Positions 19,933-29,080 are shown, counted from the first letter of the stretch. The stretch: 64,000 nt of DNA from Akkermansiaceae bacterium (GCA_018402445.1 JAGYIT010000016.1:244552-308551); one strand, 5' to 3'. Numbers and translations are program-made. Notes: generated by a model from the sequence alone, not told the origin.

Positions 19933-21477
19933 TCAGATGTATTCGAGAACCAGCGTTCGACCTTCGTCCAAATGGATTTCAGGTGCCTGCCATGTGGGAC
20001 TTTGGTCGAATCCTTCTGGATTGGAATTGGATGGCTTCCGGGGACGGTTGAACCAGTCGAGGTCGGGTTCTTCGTCGGGGATCCATTCCTTGATCGCCTG
20101 CCAGGGTGGGTCGATGGGCTCCATGGTCTCGATGTCAAAAGGCGGCGGTGGCGGTCGCGGGAGCGTAACGATTCCCTCCCAGAGGCCGTGGAGGCGGAGA
20201 AAAAACTCAATTTCCTCGCGGCGGATGACTTTGCGGACCGGTTTCATGGTGCCCTTGCAGCAGGGGCATTCGAGAGGATCGCCGCCCCAAACCTGGAGGA
20301 TGAGGTCGCGCCAGAGGGGGCGCATGTCGCGGGCGGATTGCCTCGGAGGCGCGGGGATGAGGAGGATTTCCGATTGAGGATCCGACTTCGCCGAGGCTAC
20401 GACGGACAGGTTGTTGATTTTGGATTTTTGATTTGAAGAAACTGGAGGACGGATGATGCGGTCGGGGATGAGCGGGGTTTGGCCACGGGTTTTGTTGGAG
20501 TAGGTGCCGTAGTAGCGGACGGTTTGCTGGCCTTTGGGCGGGAGGTGAAGGAGGGCAGCGGCGATGAAGTCGGGGGCTTTGAAGATCTCGAAGTTGCGCT
20601 TGGTGTTGTAGTGTCGTTTGGAGCGGTAGATGACGGTCTGGGTGCTGGCGTTCCACGTGATTTTCTGGAGGGAAAAGGGATGGCGCAAAAGATATTCGGC
20701 CAAACGTTTGCGCCCGGCGCTGTCGTGGGCGGGGACGGGTTTTTCGCCGCCGTCGTGGATGTGGAAGCCGGAGTGTTTCCAGGAGAGCAGGTCGGCGAGT
20801 TTTCCGGGGCTGAAGAGCTTGGCTTCGCGGAGGGCGTGGAGGAAGCGGTGGCGGAAGAGTTCGATGGCGGGGGCGAGGTCTTCGGCGGGCATGCAGTGGA
20901 AATGGCCGTCGGGGGTGAAGAGGCCGTTGGCGGCGAGGACATGGAGATGCGGGTGGAAGATCAAGTAATCGCCGAAGGTGTGGACGGCGGCGATGGCTCC
21001 GATGCGACCGTCGGGGAGGTTGAGGCGGGTGCGGAAGGCGTCGCGGAGGGTTTCGGTGGCGGTGTGGAAGAGGTGGGTTAGGAGTTGTCGGCGTTTGCGG
21101 AAGATGCCGCGTAGGACGCGGGGAATGGTGAAGACGAATTGGCGGTGGGGGACTTCGTGGCAGACGGCGGTGGCGATCCAGTCGCTGGTGGAGCGGACGC
21201 GGCGCTGGTGACAGGATGGACAGAAGTGGCGACCCTTGCAGGTGAAGGCGAGGAGGCGTTCGTGGCCGCAGTCGGGGCATTGGAGGCGGGTGAAGCCGGA
21301 GGCGAGGTCGCCACAGCGGAGGAAGGATTCGACGGTGGCAGTGGCTGCGGGGTGGAGTGAGCCGAGGGATTGGCGGTGTTTTCCCTCGTAGTGGGCGAGG
21401 AAGTCGTCCCAGCCGTGGTGAACAAGTTGCCAGAGGGGCGAGGCGCGGGGGCGGCGGGGTTGGTAGATGGATGGCAC
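19933..21477 (-). CDS. IS91-family transposase (HUH, rolling-circle type)
   Basis: The 514-residue protein has an N-terminal zinc-binding region (CPDCGHERLLAFTCKGRHFC, then SCHQRR). A helical stretch follows (FVFTIPRVLRGIFRKRRQLL), then the HUH metal-binding motif FHPHLHVLAA. The conserved tyrosine-region phrase VRYYGTYSNKTRG comes later. This order matches the IS91/IS801 and ISCR transposases, which move single strands by rolling-circle replication. A second Cys pair (CPCCKG) lies near residue 405. The frame is intact. A Pro-rich C-terminal extension of about 70 residues varies within the family. It sits directly between the IS110-family element and an integrase remnant, so it helps define the mobile zone. 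Confidence 0.93.
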   Translation of the reverse strand: MPSIYQPRRPRASPLWQLVHHGWDDFLAHYEGKHRQSLGSLHPAATATVESFLRCGDLASGFTRLQCPDCGHERLLAFTCKGRHFCPSCHQRRVRSTSDWIATAVCHEVPHRQFVFTIPRVLRGIFRKRRQLLTHLFHTATETLRDAFRTRLNLPDGRIGAIAAVHTFGDYLIFHPHLHVLAANGLFTPDGHFHCMPAEDLAPAIELFRHRFLHALREAKLFSPGKLADLLSWKHSGFHIHDGGEKPVPAHDSAGRKRLAEYLLRHPFSLQKITWNASTQTVIYRSKRHYNTKRNFEIFKAPDFIAAALLHLPPKGQQTVRYYGTYSNKTRGQTPLIPDRIIRPPVSSNQKSKINNLSVVASAKSDPQSEILLIPAPPRQSARDMRPLWRDLILQVWGGDPLECPCCKGTMKPVRKVIRREEIEFFLRLHGLWEGIVTLPRPPPPPFDIETMEPIDPPWQAIKEWIPDEEPDLDWFNRPRKPSNSNPEGFDQSPTWQAPEIHLDEGRTLVLEYI

Positions 21478-21614
21478 AAAAAGTGTTCATAAGAACAATT
21501 TTCATGTGGGGCAAGATCGGGGGTGATGATTCGGTTTTGTGGAAGATCAGAGTGTGTGTATTTACGATGGGAGATTCGGACCTTGAGCGAGAAACTACAG
21601 TTGAATGGCGGAAA

Positions 21615-21645
21615 ACGAACGGTAGCAACCTTCACCTCCGTTCGT
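21615..21645. other. Inverted repeat upstream of the IS91 transposase
   Basis: ACGAACGG at 21615-21622 and CCGTTCGT at 21638-21645 form a perfect 8-bp inverted repeat. It lies about 140 bp upstream of the transposase start and 37 bp past the end of the integrase remnant. It could be part of the terminal (ter) end of the IS91 element or a hairpin of the older integrase gene. Confidence 0.3.
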
Positions 21646-21681
21646 TGGCGCGCGGATTGAACGGGCGGATTAGCGGGCGGC

Positions 21682-21960
21682 TTAGTCGGCGAGGGTGACG
21701 ATTCTTGCGCGGCAGTCCCACTCGATGGTGTTTTCCCACTGGCCTTCTTTCGGCAGGATTTTGAACCACGCGGCGGCTTCGTCGTCGGTGGCGAGCTCGC
21801 GGTAGTGTTTGAAGATGACGGCCGGTGAGTTTCCGGCTTCGAGGGCGACTTGATCGGCGCTTTTCACGGTGGCAATCCGGTATGTGATGAAGGAGTGCCG
21901 TAGCACGTTGCGCGGCCATTCGATCTTGGGTGCGCTTGCTATGTCAGTGCATTCCAGAAT
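21682..21960 (-). pseudogene. C-terminal remnant of a tyrosine recombinase
   Basis: Only the last 90 or so residues remain, reading WPRNVLRHSFITYRIA, LEAGNSPAVIFKHYRELA and AAAWFKILP. The HxxR box (HSFITYR) and the catalytic Tyr (KHYREL) are present, but the N-terminal and core-binding parts are missing. The sequence closely parallels the intact integrase at 22267 (LRHSFISYR, RHYREIV), so it is an older, related insertion or a partial duplicate. Similarity fades upstream of about 21960. Confidence 0.8.
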
Positions 21961-22009
21961 GGCGGACCTGCCGGGTGTCTGAAATGTGCCACCCAGTAAC
22001 TCATACTGG

Positions 22010-22270
22010 CTACGCGCGGACGTCTACCTGGTAGAGCTTTCGCAGAGCGGCCAGAACCGCCTCGAAGTCGTAAAGGTAGAACCGCGGGCTGATCTGGAGG
22101 TGCGGAATTTTTCGAGTGCGCACCCATTCGTCGATGGTGCGAGGGCTAACGGACAGGCGCGTGGCGAGTTCCTTCTTTTTGATCAGCGTGGGCTTAACGG
22201 CAGTTGCCTCGTGAATTGGATTGCAGGTGTTGACCGTCTGGACGGTGCTTGTAGCGATGGTTGCTTTCAT
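22010..22270 (-). CDS. Excisionase-like helix-turn-helix protein
   Basis: The 86-residue protein has a basic winged-helix motif: LIKKKELATRLSVSPRTIDE followed by WVRTRKIPHLQISPRFYLYD. This is the MerR/AlpA/Xis-type HTH_17 pattern. Its ATG overlaps the end of the integrase gene by 4 bp (ATGA), so integrase and this protein are co-translated. Such small proteins bind attachment-site arms and bias the integrase toward excision, or act as regulators of the island. The direction of control cannot be read from sequence. Confidence 0.8.
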   Translation of the reverse strand: MKATIATSTVQTVNTCNPIHEATAVKPTLIKKKELATRLSVSPRTIDEWVRTRKIPHLQISPRFYLYDFEAVLAALRKLYQVDVRA

Positions 22271-23616
22271 GGTTGCGCATGGTTGGCTGTGTCAACGCAT
22301 GGGTTGTCCTGACGACAGGACAAGTGCCTCAACCGCTCCCTGATTGACCATTTGAGTTCCGGAGGCACCCACCCGTCAGGCGGACGGATTGAAAACCAAG
22401 CCATTGCTGTCTCGCCAGTCACGATTTCCCGGTAGTGGCGAAATATCATTTTCGGGGAGTTACCAGCCTCCAGAGAGGTCCGTGCCACGTCGCCTGTCTC
22501 CGCTACCCGATAGCTGATGAATGAGTGTCTGAGGGCATTCTGACGCCATCCACCGGGAATCTGAGCTTTCACGGCGGTATCACTCAGGGCACCGGACGCG
22601 TCGGTGATAGTGATGATCGGGCCGGTCTCCTCGCGCCAGGGGCTGAGCCAAGCTTTCAGGTTCTCGGTGAGAGGCACTAGCCGACGGGCGGCTGTCTTTG
22701 CTTTCTTGCCTGCGATTTCGATGTAACCGCGATCCCACTTGATGTCCTCCCAATCGAGGCGGTTGATTTCAGCCGACCGAATTCCTGCGAACGCCCCGAT
22801 GGCTATGAGGGGTAGGATTCGAGCGTGGGCGGTGAGCAGGAGACGCTGCATTTCTTCTGGGGTGAAGATCTGGATTTCCGTTTCCGGTTCCTTGAATGTC
22901 TCCGTCTGCTCGGCGGCAGTCTTACGGTCTGGATGGAGGTAGCCCTGCTTCTTGGCGAAGCTGAACATGGTCATGATGTTGCGCCGGATACCATTCTTGC
23001 TGACCGGACCAAGCTTCTTGAGGCCGTCGAGGAATCGGTTGATGTCGGAGGTGGTCGCATCCGCGATATTGCCCGCGACGTTGTCGGTGAACCGCTTGAG
23101 ATTGCTCGTGGCGTTGCGAACGTAGATGTCGCTCACGCCCTTGCGTTTCAGTGATACAACGAACTCGGCCGCCGATTGAACGTTGGTGCGGACGGCGAGC
23201 AGGTCTGCACGGTTCGCGGCGTAGAACCGGACGGCATCGGAAAGCGGGACTTCACCGGCGGTGCGCCTAGCGCTGACCCATTCCTCGATAGCGGCGGCGA
23301 GCGTCACACCAAACTCACCGGCAGCGCGTTCACAATGCCTGAGGATGTCGATGTCACGTCGGGTCGCCTCGCACACTCCGGTTTCGCCATTGATGAGCCG
23401 GACGGTGATTTGCTGGGCTACCATCTTCGCCTCGTCCATGCAGGAGAAGCAACGGGTGCGCCGTCGCCCTCCTTCCTGCCATGCGAGAGTGAATTGGTCG
23501 TATCCGTCCTTGCGGTTGATTGTATAGATCCGGACTTTGGCCGGACCTGTTCCAACTTCCACGATGGCACTGCGTCGTTTGCGTTTCTGGGTCATCGAAC
23601 CCGGCTTCCGCGTCAA
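22267..23616 (-). CDS. Site-specific integrase (tyrosine recombinase)
   Basis: The 449-residue protein has an Arg/Lys-rich N-terminus, a SAM-like core-binding domain (about 120-220) and a C-terminal catalytic domain. Visible catalytic residues are the first Arg in FAGIRSAEINRLDW, the HxxR box in LRHSFISYR, and the Tyr in RHYREIV. It starts about 97 bp from the 3' end of tRNA-Ser and reads away from it, which is a typical layout for an island inserted in a tRNA gene. The excisionase-like gene follows with a 4-bp overlap. The gene looks intact. A second start at 23595 is possible. Confidence 0.93.
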   Translation of the reverse strand: MTRKPGSMTQKRKRRSAIVEVGTGPAKVRIYTINRKDGYDQFTLAWQEGGRRRTRCFSCMDEAKMVAQQITVRLINGETGVCEATRRDIDILRHCERAAGEFGVTLAAAIEEWVSARRTAGEVPLSDAVRFYAANRADLLAVRTNVQSAAEFVVSLKRKGVSDIYVRNATSNLKRFTDNVAGNIADATTSDINRFLDGLKKLGPVSKNGIRRNIMTMFSFAKKQGYLHPDRKTAAEQTETFKEPETEIQIFTPEEMQRLLLTAHARILPLIAIGAFAGIRSAEINRLDWEDIKWDRGYIEIAGKKAKTAARRLVPLTENLKAWLSPWREETGPIITITDASGALSDTAVKAQIPGGWRQNALRHSFISYRVAETGDVARTSLEAGNSPKMIFRHYREIVTGETAMAWFSIRPPDGWVPPELKWSIRERLRHLSCRQDNPCVDTANHAQP

Positions 23617-23712
23617 CTTGTGTGGAATTGTGTGTGGAAAGCCTGTCGCGGTTTCCGTGGAATTACCGCTTTCCTTTCTGGTGCAAGGGGTAGCGGGGAT
23701 CGTCCTAGACGA

Positions 23713-23800
23713 TGGCGGAGGGGGTGGGATTCGAACCCACGGAACCTTTCGGCTCTCCAGTTTTCAAGACTGGCGCAATCGACCACTCTACCACCCCTCC
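23713..23800 (-). tRNA. tRNA-Ser (anticodon UGA)
   Basis: The minus strand folds as a class II tRNA. The acceptor stem GGAGGGG (23794-23800) pairs with CCCCTCC (23717-23723). The anticodon arm is CCAGT-CTTGAAA-ACTGG, which reads TGA. A long variable arm (GAGCCGAAAGGTTC) is typical of serine tRNAs, and the T arm is GTGGG-TTCGAAT-CCCAC. The discriminator G is followed by an encoded CCA (23713-23715). The integrase gene sits just past its 3' end, so this gene is the likely chromosomal attachment site. Confidence 0.96.
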
Positions 23801-23928
23801 GTTGGGATGAATCGCGTGGAAACGGACAGCGGTATGCAACGCGGAAGCAGACGATTCAAGTCAAATCAGCAAGCGTAAAAACCAAGGAAGTGCGGAAACC
23901 CCCCTTTAAGGTTTAGGGTTTAGGGTTT

Positions 23929-25044
23929 CTACCAATCGGTGCCCACGCCGTATCGCTCGGCGAGTTCGAGGAGCTCGGGTTTCATCGGCCACTCGTCGCA
24001 GCGCTCGGAGGTGGCGTGTCGCTGGCTGGCTCCCTTGAGGGTCATGCAGCCGGTGTTGTCGCCGATCCGGCGGACGGCATCGACCTCCTCGGGCGTGAGG
24101 CGGACGTCGGGCATTTTTCCGAACTCGCGGATCTTGTCCTCGATGGGGCGGGCGTGCTCACCGGCTTCCTGGATGAAGGTGGGGACGACGCACTCGACGG
24201 GCGCCTGGCTGAGGTTCCAGATGCAGGCGAATTCGATCATGCTGAGATTGTATTTTTCCGCGATGGGGCGCATGCGGTTCGCCTTTTCCATGCCGTGGCC
24301 GACCCAGCCCTCGGGGCGGTAGGTGCGGTGATCGCCGGGTTTGAAGGCGTGGTCGGGGGAGAGGTCGTCGTGGAAAACGCCACCGTAATCGACGACGCGG
24401 GTGAGCACCTTGATGCTGTGTTTCTGGCAGGCGGGAAGAAGGAGGTTTGAGGGCCACGGCTCAAGCGGGTTGAGGATGAGCATGGCCCAATCGATGTCCG
24501 CGCCGAATTTCTCAAAGAAGTCGAGTAGATCGAGGGTGAAGCCGTTAGCCGGGCCGGGAGCCATGCCGAGTTGTTTGGTGAGGCCGGTTTCCTTGGCGCG
24601 GGCCATGGCTTTCCAGAGGGCTTCCGAGGTGTAGCCGAGCTCGTCCGGATTGTGGAGCATGAGCAGATCGAAGTGATCCGTGCCGCAGCGCTCCAGCGAG
24701 AGCTTGGTGGCGCGTTGGACGAACTCGTCGTATCCGTCCGGGCCGCGCAGCTCAGGATCAGTGAAGCGAGGGTAGCCCTGGGAGCCCTTGCGCTCGCCGT
24801 CGTAGAAATCGTGGCCGATCATGCCTACAAGCGCATAGGTGGAGCGGTCGATGCCCGCTAGCGCCTTGCCGAGGAGTTCGTCGGCCTTGCCGTTTCCGTA
24901 AACATCGGAGGTGACGAAGGTGCGGATGCCGGCTTCGTAAGCGGTCTTGATGCAGCCGAGAAAGCGATCCTCGGAAAGCGTCTCGCCGAAGTGCATGAAG
25001 CGTCCGCCGCTCCAGGTTCCGTATGCCGTTTGGGTGATTTCCAT
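23929..25044 (-). CDS. Aldo/keto reductase family protein
   Basis: The 371-residue product is taken from ATG 25044 (MEITQTAYGTWSGGRFMHFG), because upstream codons to 25092 look unlike a family start. It shows the AKR barrel pattern: GIRTFVTSDVYGNGKADELL near residue 45-65 (Asp and Tyr of the tetrad), LERCGTDHFDLLMLHNPDE and TGLTKQLGMAPG. A later block, VVPTFIQEAGEHARPIEDKI, matches the cofactor-binding loop. Such enzymes reduce aldehydes or sugars with NADPH; the substrate is not evident. It is the first gene outside the tRNA-bounded mobile zone. Confidence 0.88.
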   Translation of the reverse strand: MEITQTAYGTWSGGRFMHFGETLSEDRFLGCIKTAYEAGIRTFVTSDVYGNGKADELLGKALAGIDRSTYALVGMIGHDFYDGERKGSQGYPRFTDPELRGPDGYDEFVQRATKLSLERCGTDHFDLLMLHNPDELGYTSEALWKAMARAKETGLTKQLGMAPGPANGFTLDLLDFFEKFGADIDWAMLILNPLEPWPSNLLLPACQKHSIKVLTRVVDYGGVFHDDLSPDHAFKPGDHRTYRPEGWVGHGMEKANRMRPIAEKYNLSMIEFACIWNLSQAPVECVVPTFIQEAGEHARPIEDKIREFGKMPDVRLTPEEVDAVRRIGDNTGCMTLKGASQRHATSERCDEWPMKPELLELAERYGVGTDW

Positions 25045-25183
25045 GATGTCGGTTGGCTTGTTGTTTGCGCGGTAGCTTCGGCTCGGAGGCACCGGTTCCG
25101 CAAGCGGGAATCAGCGGCAAATCAATCGGGGCACGGGAAACAGCAGGCGCGGGGCAGGTAAATGGGGTGGCACCCAAAACCTT

Positions 25184-25756
25184 TTATTCTGCGTATTTCT
25201 CCTTCAACCATTTCAGGACTAGGAGTTGATCTTCCCGCTTTGCCCGGCGCACTTGGATTAGGAGTTTGGAGATAGTGGGACGATCAAGGGTCAAATTAGA
25301 CGCCCCTTCGTTACAAACGGAGCAGAGTGCCCTCAGGTTGGACGCATCATCCTTCCCGCCTTGTGATTTATCGACAATGTGGCCGAGGTGGAGACGGGTC
25401 TTGCGGGTTTCATCGTAGGGATGTGGTTCTCCGGCAACGGCTCCACACATCTGGCAGGTGAAGCCATTGCGATCAAGGACAAGGGCTCTTAGTTCTTTTG
25501 AGATACTTCGCTCGAATGCGGGCTGCGGTTTGGGGCTTTCCAGCAGATACTCACCGGGCTTGAGATCGTTGCGGTCGTTATGGGTGAGGATAAGATAGCC
25601 TTCCTCGTTGCGAAGCTCACGGACACGCCTTGCCCACTCACTGATACCGGCGACTTCCCGCAGCTCGTCGGAATGCATGACCCTGCCGATGTTCGCGAGG
25701 AAATGCGCCCTCAGTAGTGCCCTTGAACCTTTCCGTTTGCTTGAGTTTTTCGGCAT
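25184..25756 (-). CDS. HNH endonuclease, putative restriction enzyme
   Basis: The 190-residue protein has an N-terminal winged-helix-like part (residues 15-65: RAHFLANIGRVMHSDELREV). A C-terminal HNH domain has two zinc-binding pairs (CQMCGA and CSVCNEG) and the catalytic run HLGHIVDKSQGGKDDASNLR. It starts 3 bp after the stop of the C5-methyltransferase, so the two genes form a putative type II restriction-modification operon. The modification gene comes first, which protects the host DNA. The winged helix could read the target sequence. The recognition site is unknown. Confidence 0.85.
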   Translation of the reverse strand: MPKNSSKRKGSRALLRAHFLANIGRVMHSDELREVAGISEWARRVRELRNEEGYLILTHNDRNDLKPGEYLLESPKPQPAFERSISKELRALVLDRNGFTCQMCGAVAGEPHPYDETRKTRLHLGHIVDKSQGGKDDASNLRALCSVCNEGASNLTLDRPTISKLLIQVRRAKREDQLLVLKWLKEKYAE

Positions 25757-25759
25757 GTG

Positions 25760-26755
25760 TCAGGAGGCGCTACGGGATTTTGAAACGATGGATTGTCCGC
25801 AAATTGCTTGGCGAATCCTGATTGCCACGGCTTTTGCGACCGGTGGCGGGAAGGCGTTACCGATCTGGCGGTAGGCGGCGGTTTTGCCACCGGCGAACTG
25901 CCAGTGATCAGGGAAGCCTTGGATACGTGCGGCCATGCGGAGGGTTAGGCGGGGTTTGCCTTCGAAGCCGGGCATGGGGGCGGCGTTAGCGAGGGATTTG
26001 CCTTCCACTCCCAGCGATGCCCAAGCTTTGCGAGCACGGGTGGGGCCTAGATCAGCGCCGCCGTGCTTTTTGGAACCGCCGACGAGGGTGGGGGCGATCT
26101 CGTTCGCATTCGCCGCCCACTCGATGGCGCGTTGCCAGCCGTTCTCCGCCATCAGATCGGCAAGGCATTCTCCGACGGTGGGTGCGGGAATCCCGTCGCT
26201 GAGCGGGATGGGCGGGTAAAAATTTGTCGCGAGATCCTGACGGATAGCGACGACGACCACCCTGGGTCGGAGTTGCGGGACGCCGTAGTCAGAAGCGTTG
26301 AGGAGGTGCCAGCTTGCATCGTAGCCCATGGACTTGAGCTGCTTCTTGAGGTTCATTCGGTAATCCGTGAACACCGCGTCAAGAAAGCCGCGGACATTCT
26401 CGAGCATAATTGCCTTCGGCTTGCACTCTTCGACGAGTCTGAGCGCTTCAGGGAATAAATCCCGCTCGTCACCGGAGCCGAGCTGCTTGCCGGCTTTGGA
26501 AAATGGAGGGCAAGGCACGCCGCCCGCCAAAAGATCTACCCCTTCGAATTCCTTGGCGGAAAATCCCCGCACGTCCCCTTCGAACACATTCCACCCAGGC
26601 CGGTTCTGGCGCAACGTCTCACACGCGTGCCTGTCGTTCTCCACATGTGCCCACGCCTCAAACCCCGCTAATTCCAGCCCTAGCGCTTGCCCTCCCGCAC
26701 CGGAACAGATCTCAATACAAGAAGGGGCGGAGGTATGGGCTTGTTCACGTTTCAC
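25760..26755 (-). CDS. DNA (cytosine-5) methyltransferase
   Basis: The 331-residue protein has the ordered C5-methyltransferase motifs. Motif I is IEICSGAGGQALGLELAGF. Motif IV is GGVPCPPFSKAGKQLG with the catalytic Cys. Motif VI is PKAIMLENVRGFLD, motif VIII covers QLRPRVVVVA, and motif X is AYRQIGNAFPPPVAKAVA. The target-recognition region between VIII and IX is short, about 80 residues. It precedes the HNH nuclease gene by 3 bp. Family knowledge says it methylates cytosine in a short duplex site to block the partner nuclease. Confidence 0.94.
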   Translation of the reverse strand: MKREQAHTSAPSCIEICSGAGGQALGLELAGFEAWAHVENDRHACETLRQNRPGWNVFEGDVRGFSAKEFEGVDLLAGGVPCPPFSKAGKQLGSGDERDLFPEALRLVEECKPKAIMLENVRGFLDAVFTDYRMNLKKQLKSMGYDASWHLLNASDYGVPQLRPRVVVVAIRQDLATNFYPPIPLSDGIPAPTVGECLADLMAENGWQRAIEWAANANEIAPTLVGGSKKHGGADLGPTRARKAWASLGVEGKSLANAAPMPGFEGKPRLTLRMAARIQGFPDHWQFAGGKTAAYRQIGNAFPPPVAKAVAIRIRQAICGQSIVSKSRSAS

Positions 26756-26859
26756 TGGTTCTATTGAACAGTTTTAGGACTTGGCGTCAAGTTGTGTTTG
26801 GAATGATTGAGCTTGGGGGCACTTAAAACGACTCGAACAACCTCACGGAAAATTCCGGC

Positions 26860-27897
26860 TCACATCGAGCGCAGCAGGGTCAGCTGGTTGCGTGCGCGCG
26901 CAAGGTTGTGGCCTTCGTAGTCGGAGCGGAAATAGACGCCGCCGAGGAGGTGGTCGGTGAGGAAACGGATGGCAAGCTCCAGCGCGATGACCTTCGGAGC
27001 GGAGGGCAGCAGGGCTTTTTCCTCGGGCGTGAGGAAAGCGGAGGCCGTGGAAAGGTAGCCCTCGGTGAGCGCGGCGGCGAGCACGGGGTCGAGGCGGATT
27101 TTCCCGGGGTCGGTCTCGTTCTCATCCGCGGTGGAGGCGGCGGAGCGGACGAGATCGCCGAAATCGAATAGAGCCAGGCCGGGCATGACGGTGTCGAGGT
27201 CGATCACGATGGGCGGCAGGCTGGGGTCGGTGGGAAAAAGGATATTGGAGATCTTGGTGTCGTTGTGGGTGATGCGGATCGGCAGGTCGGCGTCCACGAG
27301 GAGGGTGGTGAGGTGTTGTTGCGAGAGGATGAAATCGAAATCGGCGCGGGCTTTTTCGAGGCGTCCCACGGGATCCTGCGCGGCGGCGGCGAGGAGTTTC
27401 GCGAAGTAGGTGGGTGTGTGGTGGAAGGCCGGGATGGTCTCGTGGAGGCTGGCGGGGTCGAGATCGGAGAGCTTCGCCTGGAAGCGCCCGAAGGCGGCGG
27501 CGGCGCGGAACGCGAGGTCGGGCGAGTCGATTTTCGCGAAGGTCTCGGTGCCCTCATGGTAGGGGTAGCAGCGCCAGATCGTGCCGTCCGGCTGGGTCAG
27601 CCAACTCATGCCGCTGCGGAGCGGGATGAGGCAGAGCTGCTCCGCGCCATGGTTCCTAGCGCCGTTGTGGAACGTGACGTGGAGGATATTCTCCATGACC
27701 TTCCATGGCTCCGGGAAAACGGCGGAATTGATGGACTGAAGGATGAAGCGAGTATCGGTCTGCCCACTACGGCAGGTGACGGCATAGGTGGTATTGATTA
27801 GGCCGGTGGGGATTTCCTCAAACGAGACCACCGGGCCGGGCAGGATGAAGCGGGAGGCGATTTCCGGGATGGGCGGGGTGGTGCGCTTTGTGGACAT
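26860..27897 (-). CDS. NahK-like phosphotransferase (aminoglycoside phosphotransferase fold)
   Basis: The 345-residue protein has a nucleotide-binding N-lobe (SFEEIPTGLINTTYAVTC, then RFILQSINSAVF), the catalytic loop ITHNDTKISNILF and the metal-binding IVIDLDTVMPG. These patterns match N-acetylhexosamine 1-kinase and related sugar kinases within the APH superfamily. A paralogue with the same motifs lies at 59754-60893. The substrate is inferred, not shown; an amino-sugar 1-kinase is the best guess. The gene stands alone, about 100 bp from the methyltransferase start. Confidence 0.83.
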   Translation of the reverse strand: MSTKRTTPPIPEIASRFILPGPVVSFEEIPTGLINTTYAVTCRSGQTDTRFILQSINSAVFPEPWKVMENILHVTFHNGARNHGAEQLCLIPLRSGMSWLTQPDGTIWRCYPYHEGTETFAKIDSPDLAFRAAAAFGRFQAKLSDLDPASLHETIPAFHHTPTYFAKLLAAAAQDPVGRLEKARADFDFILSQQHLTTLLVDADLPIRITHNDTKISNILFPTDPSLPPIVIDLDTVMPGLALFDFGDLVRSAASTADENETDPGKIRLDPVLAAALTEGYLSTASAFLTPEEKALLPSAPKVIALELAIRFLTDHLLGGVYFRSDYEGHNLARARNQLTLLRSM

Positions 27898-27941
27898 GGC
27901 TGGGTGCGAAAAATAGCGGGAAGCGGCGCGGCAGCGCGCGC

Positions 27942-29009
27942 TCAGGAGCGGTTCGGCTCCGCGAAAATCAGAGTGCCGCCGGCGGTCTGGAGGGTGGTGA
28001 CGACGACCACATCCAACGATTTCCCGATGTCCTCCGCGGCCTGGTTGACAATGATCATCGTGCCATCCGGCAGGTAGCCAACACCCTGGTGTTCCTCCTT
28101 GCCCGGCCTGACCAAGGCCACGCGCAGCCGCTCGCCGACGGCGATGGAAGGGCGCAGCGCGAGGTCAAGATCGTTGAGGTTGAGCACGGAAACGCCCTGC
28201 AGTTTCGCGATCTTCGAGAGGCTTTCCTCCAGTGTCAGCAGGCGCGCTCCGTAGAATTTCGCGGTCTCGATGAGGCGGGCGTGCAGGGTTTGCTCCTCCG
28301 TCGTGATCCGGGCGTCGTAAATGGAGACCTGAATATCCGCGGAGGACTGCATTTTCTCAAGATTCTCGAGGCCGCGCTGGGCTCGCTGGCGGATCCCGTT
28401 GGAACCTTCGTTGGCTAGGGTCTGGATTTCCTCCAGCACGAACTGTGCGACAATGAGCCGCCCGCTGATGAAGCCGGAGGAAAGCAATCCGAGGATGCGT
28501 CCGTCCATGACCGTCTCCGCGTCGAGCACGATGGGCTGGCCGGAGCTCGCGTCTTGGCGGAAACGGACATACGGGATGATGAACGCGAAGTCGTCCCGGT
28601 TGCTGCGGAGGGCGAGCACGGTGCCGAGAAAGCCGAGGCTGGCGAAAAGTGTGACATCAAGTGCGAGCTGCATTGAGTTCACTAGGGTATCGCCGTATTC
28701 CGTCTCATTAACTTTGTCGCGGAAGGCGAGTTCCAGTAGGGTGGAGATTTCCACCCGGGTAAGCAGCCAGGCGCAAAAGAGGCCTACGCCAAGGCCGAAG
28801 GTGGCCGTGGAGAAGCCGCGAAGGGTGAAGTCCTCCATCAGCCGCTCGATCCCGATGAAAAGGATCCCGATGGCAAGGCCGATGAGCAAGCCGGTGGCGA
28901 CCGATATCTCGACCGCCGTGCCCTTAGTGCTCAGCGCGATGGCCACCCCCGCTGCCTGGCAGATAAGGAGATAGATCAGGCGCGCGATGTTTACGGAGGT
29001 GCGGTGCAT
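27942..29009 (-). CDS. YacL-type membrane PIN/TRAM domain protein
   Basis: The product (about 355 residues from ATG 29009; an upstream ATG at 29030 is possible) has four hydrophobic segments in the first 140 residues. A PIN-type nuclease domain follows, with acidic residues in VLDAETVMDGRILGLL and LLTLEESLSKIAKLQGV. The C-terminus is TRAM-like, with GERLRVALVRPGKEEHQGVG and a GTMIIVNQA strand. This order matches Bacillus YacL and its many homologues. The family is broadly conserved, and its nucleic-acid target is not established. It reads toward the kinase at 26860 with a short gap. Confidence 0.85.
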   Translation of the reverse strand: MHRTSVNIARLIYLLICQAAGVAIALSTKGTAVEISVATGLLIGLAIGILFIGIERLMEDFTLRGFSTATFGLGVGLFCAWLLTRVEISTLLELAFRDKVNETEYGDTLVNSMQLALDVTLFASLGFLGTVLALRSNRDDFAFIIPYVRFRQDASSGQPIVLDAETVMDGRILGLLSSGFISGRLIVAQFVLEEIQTLANEGSNGIRQRAQRGLENLEKMQSSADIQVSIYDARITTEEQTLHARLIETAKFYGARLLTLEESLSKIAKLQGVSVLNLNDLDLALRPSIAVGERLRVALVRPGKEEHQGVGYLPDGTMIIVNQAAEDIGKSLDVVVVTTLQTAGGTLIFAEPNRS

Positions 29010-29080
29010 TCGGTGTGTCGGAATGTTCACAATCTACACCCCCGCCTACAAGCCGAAAGGGATGGAAGCGGCGGCAGAGA

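Noticed and set aside
23900..23930. Telomere-like TTTAGGG repeats before the aldo/keto reductase stop
   Set aside because: Only about three units are present; most likely chance or slippage, with no other sign of chromosome ends.
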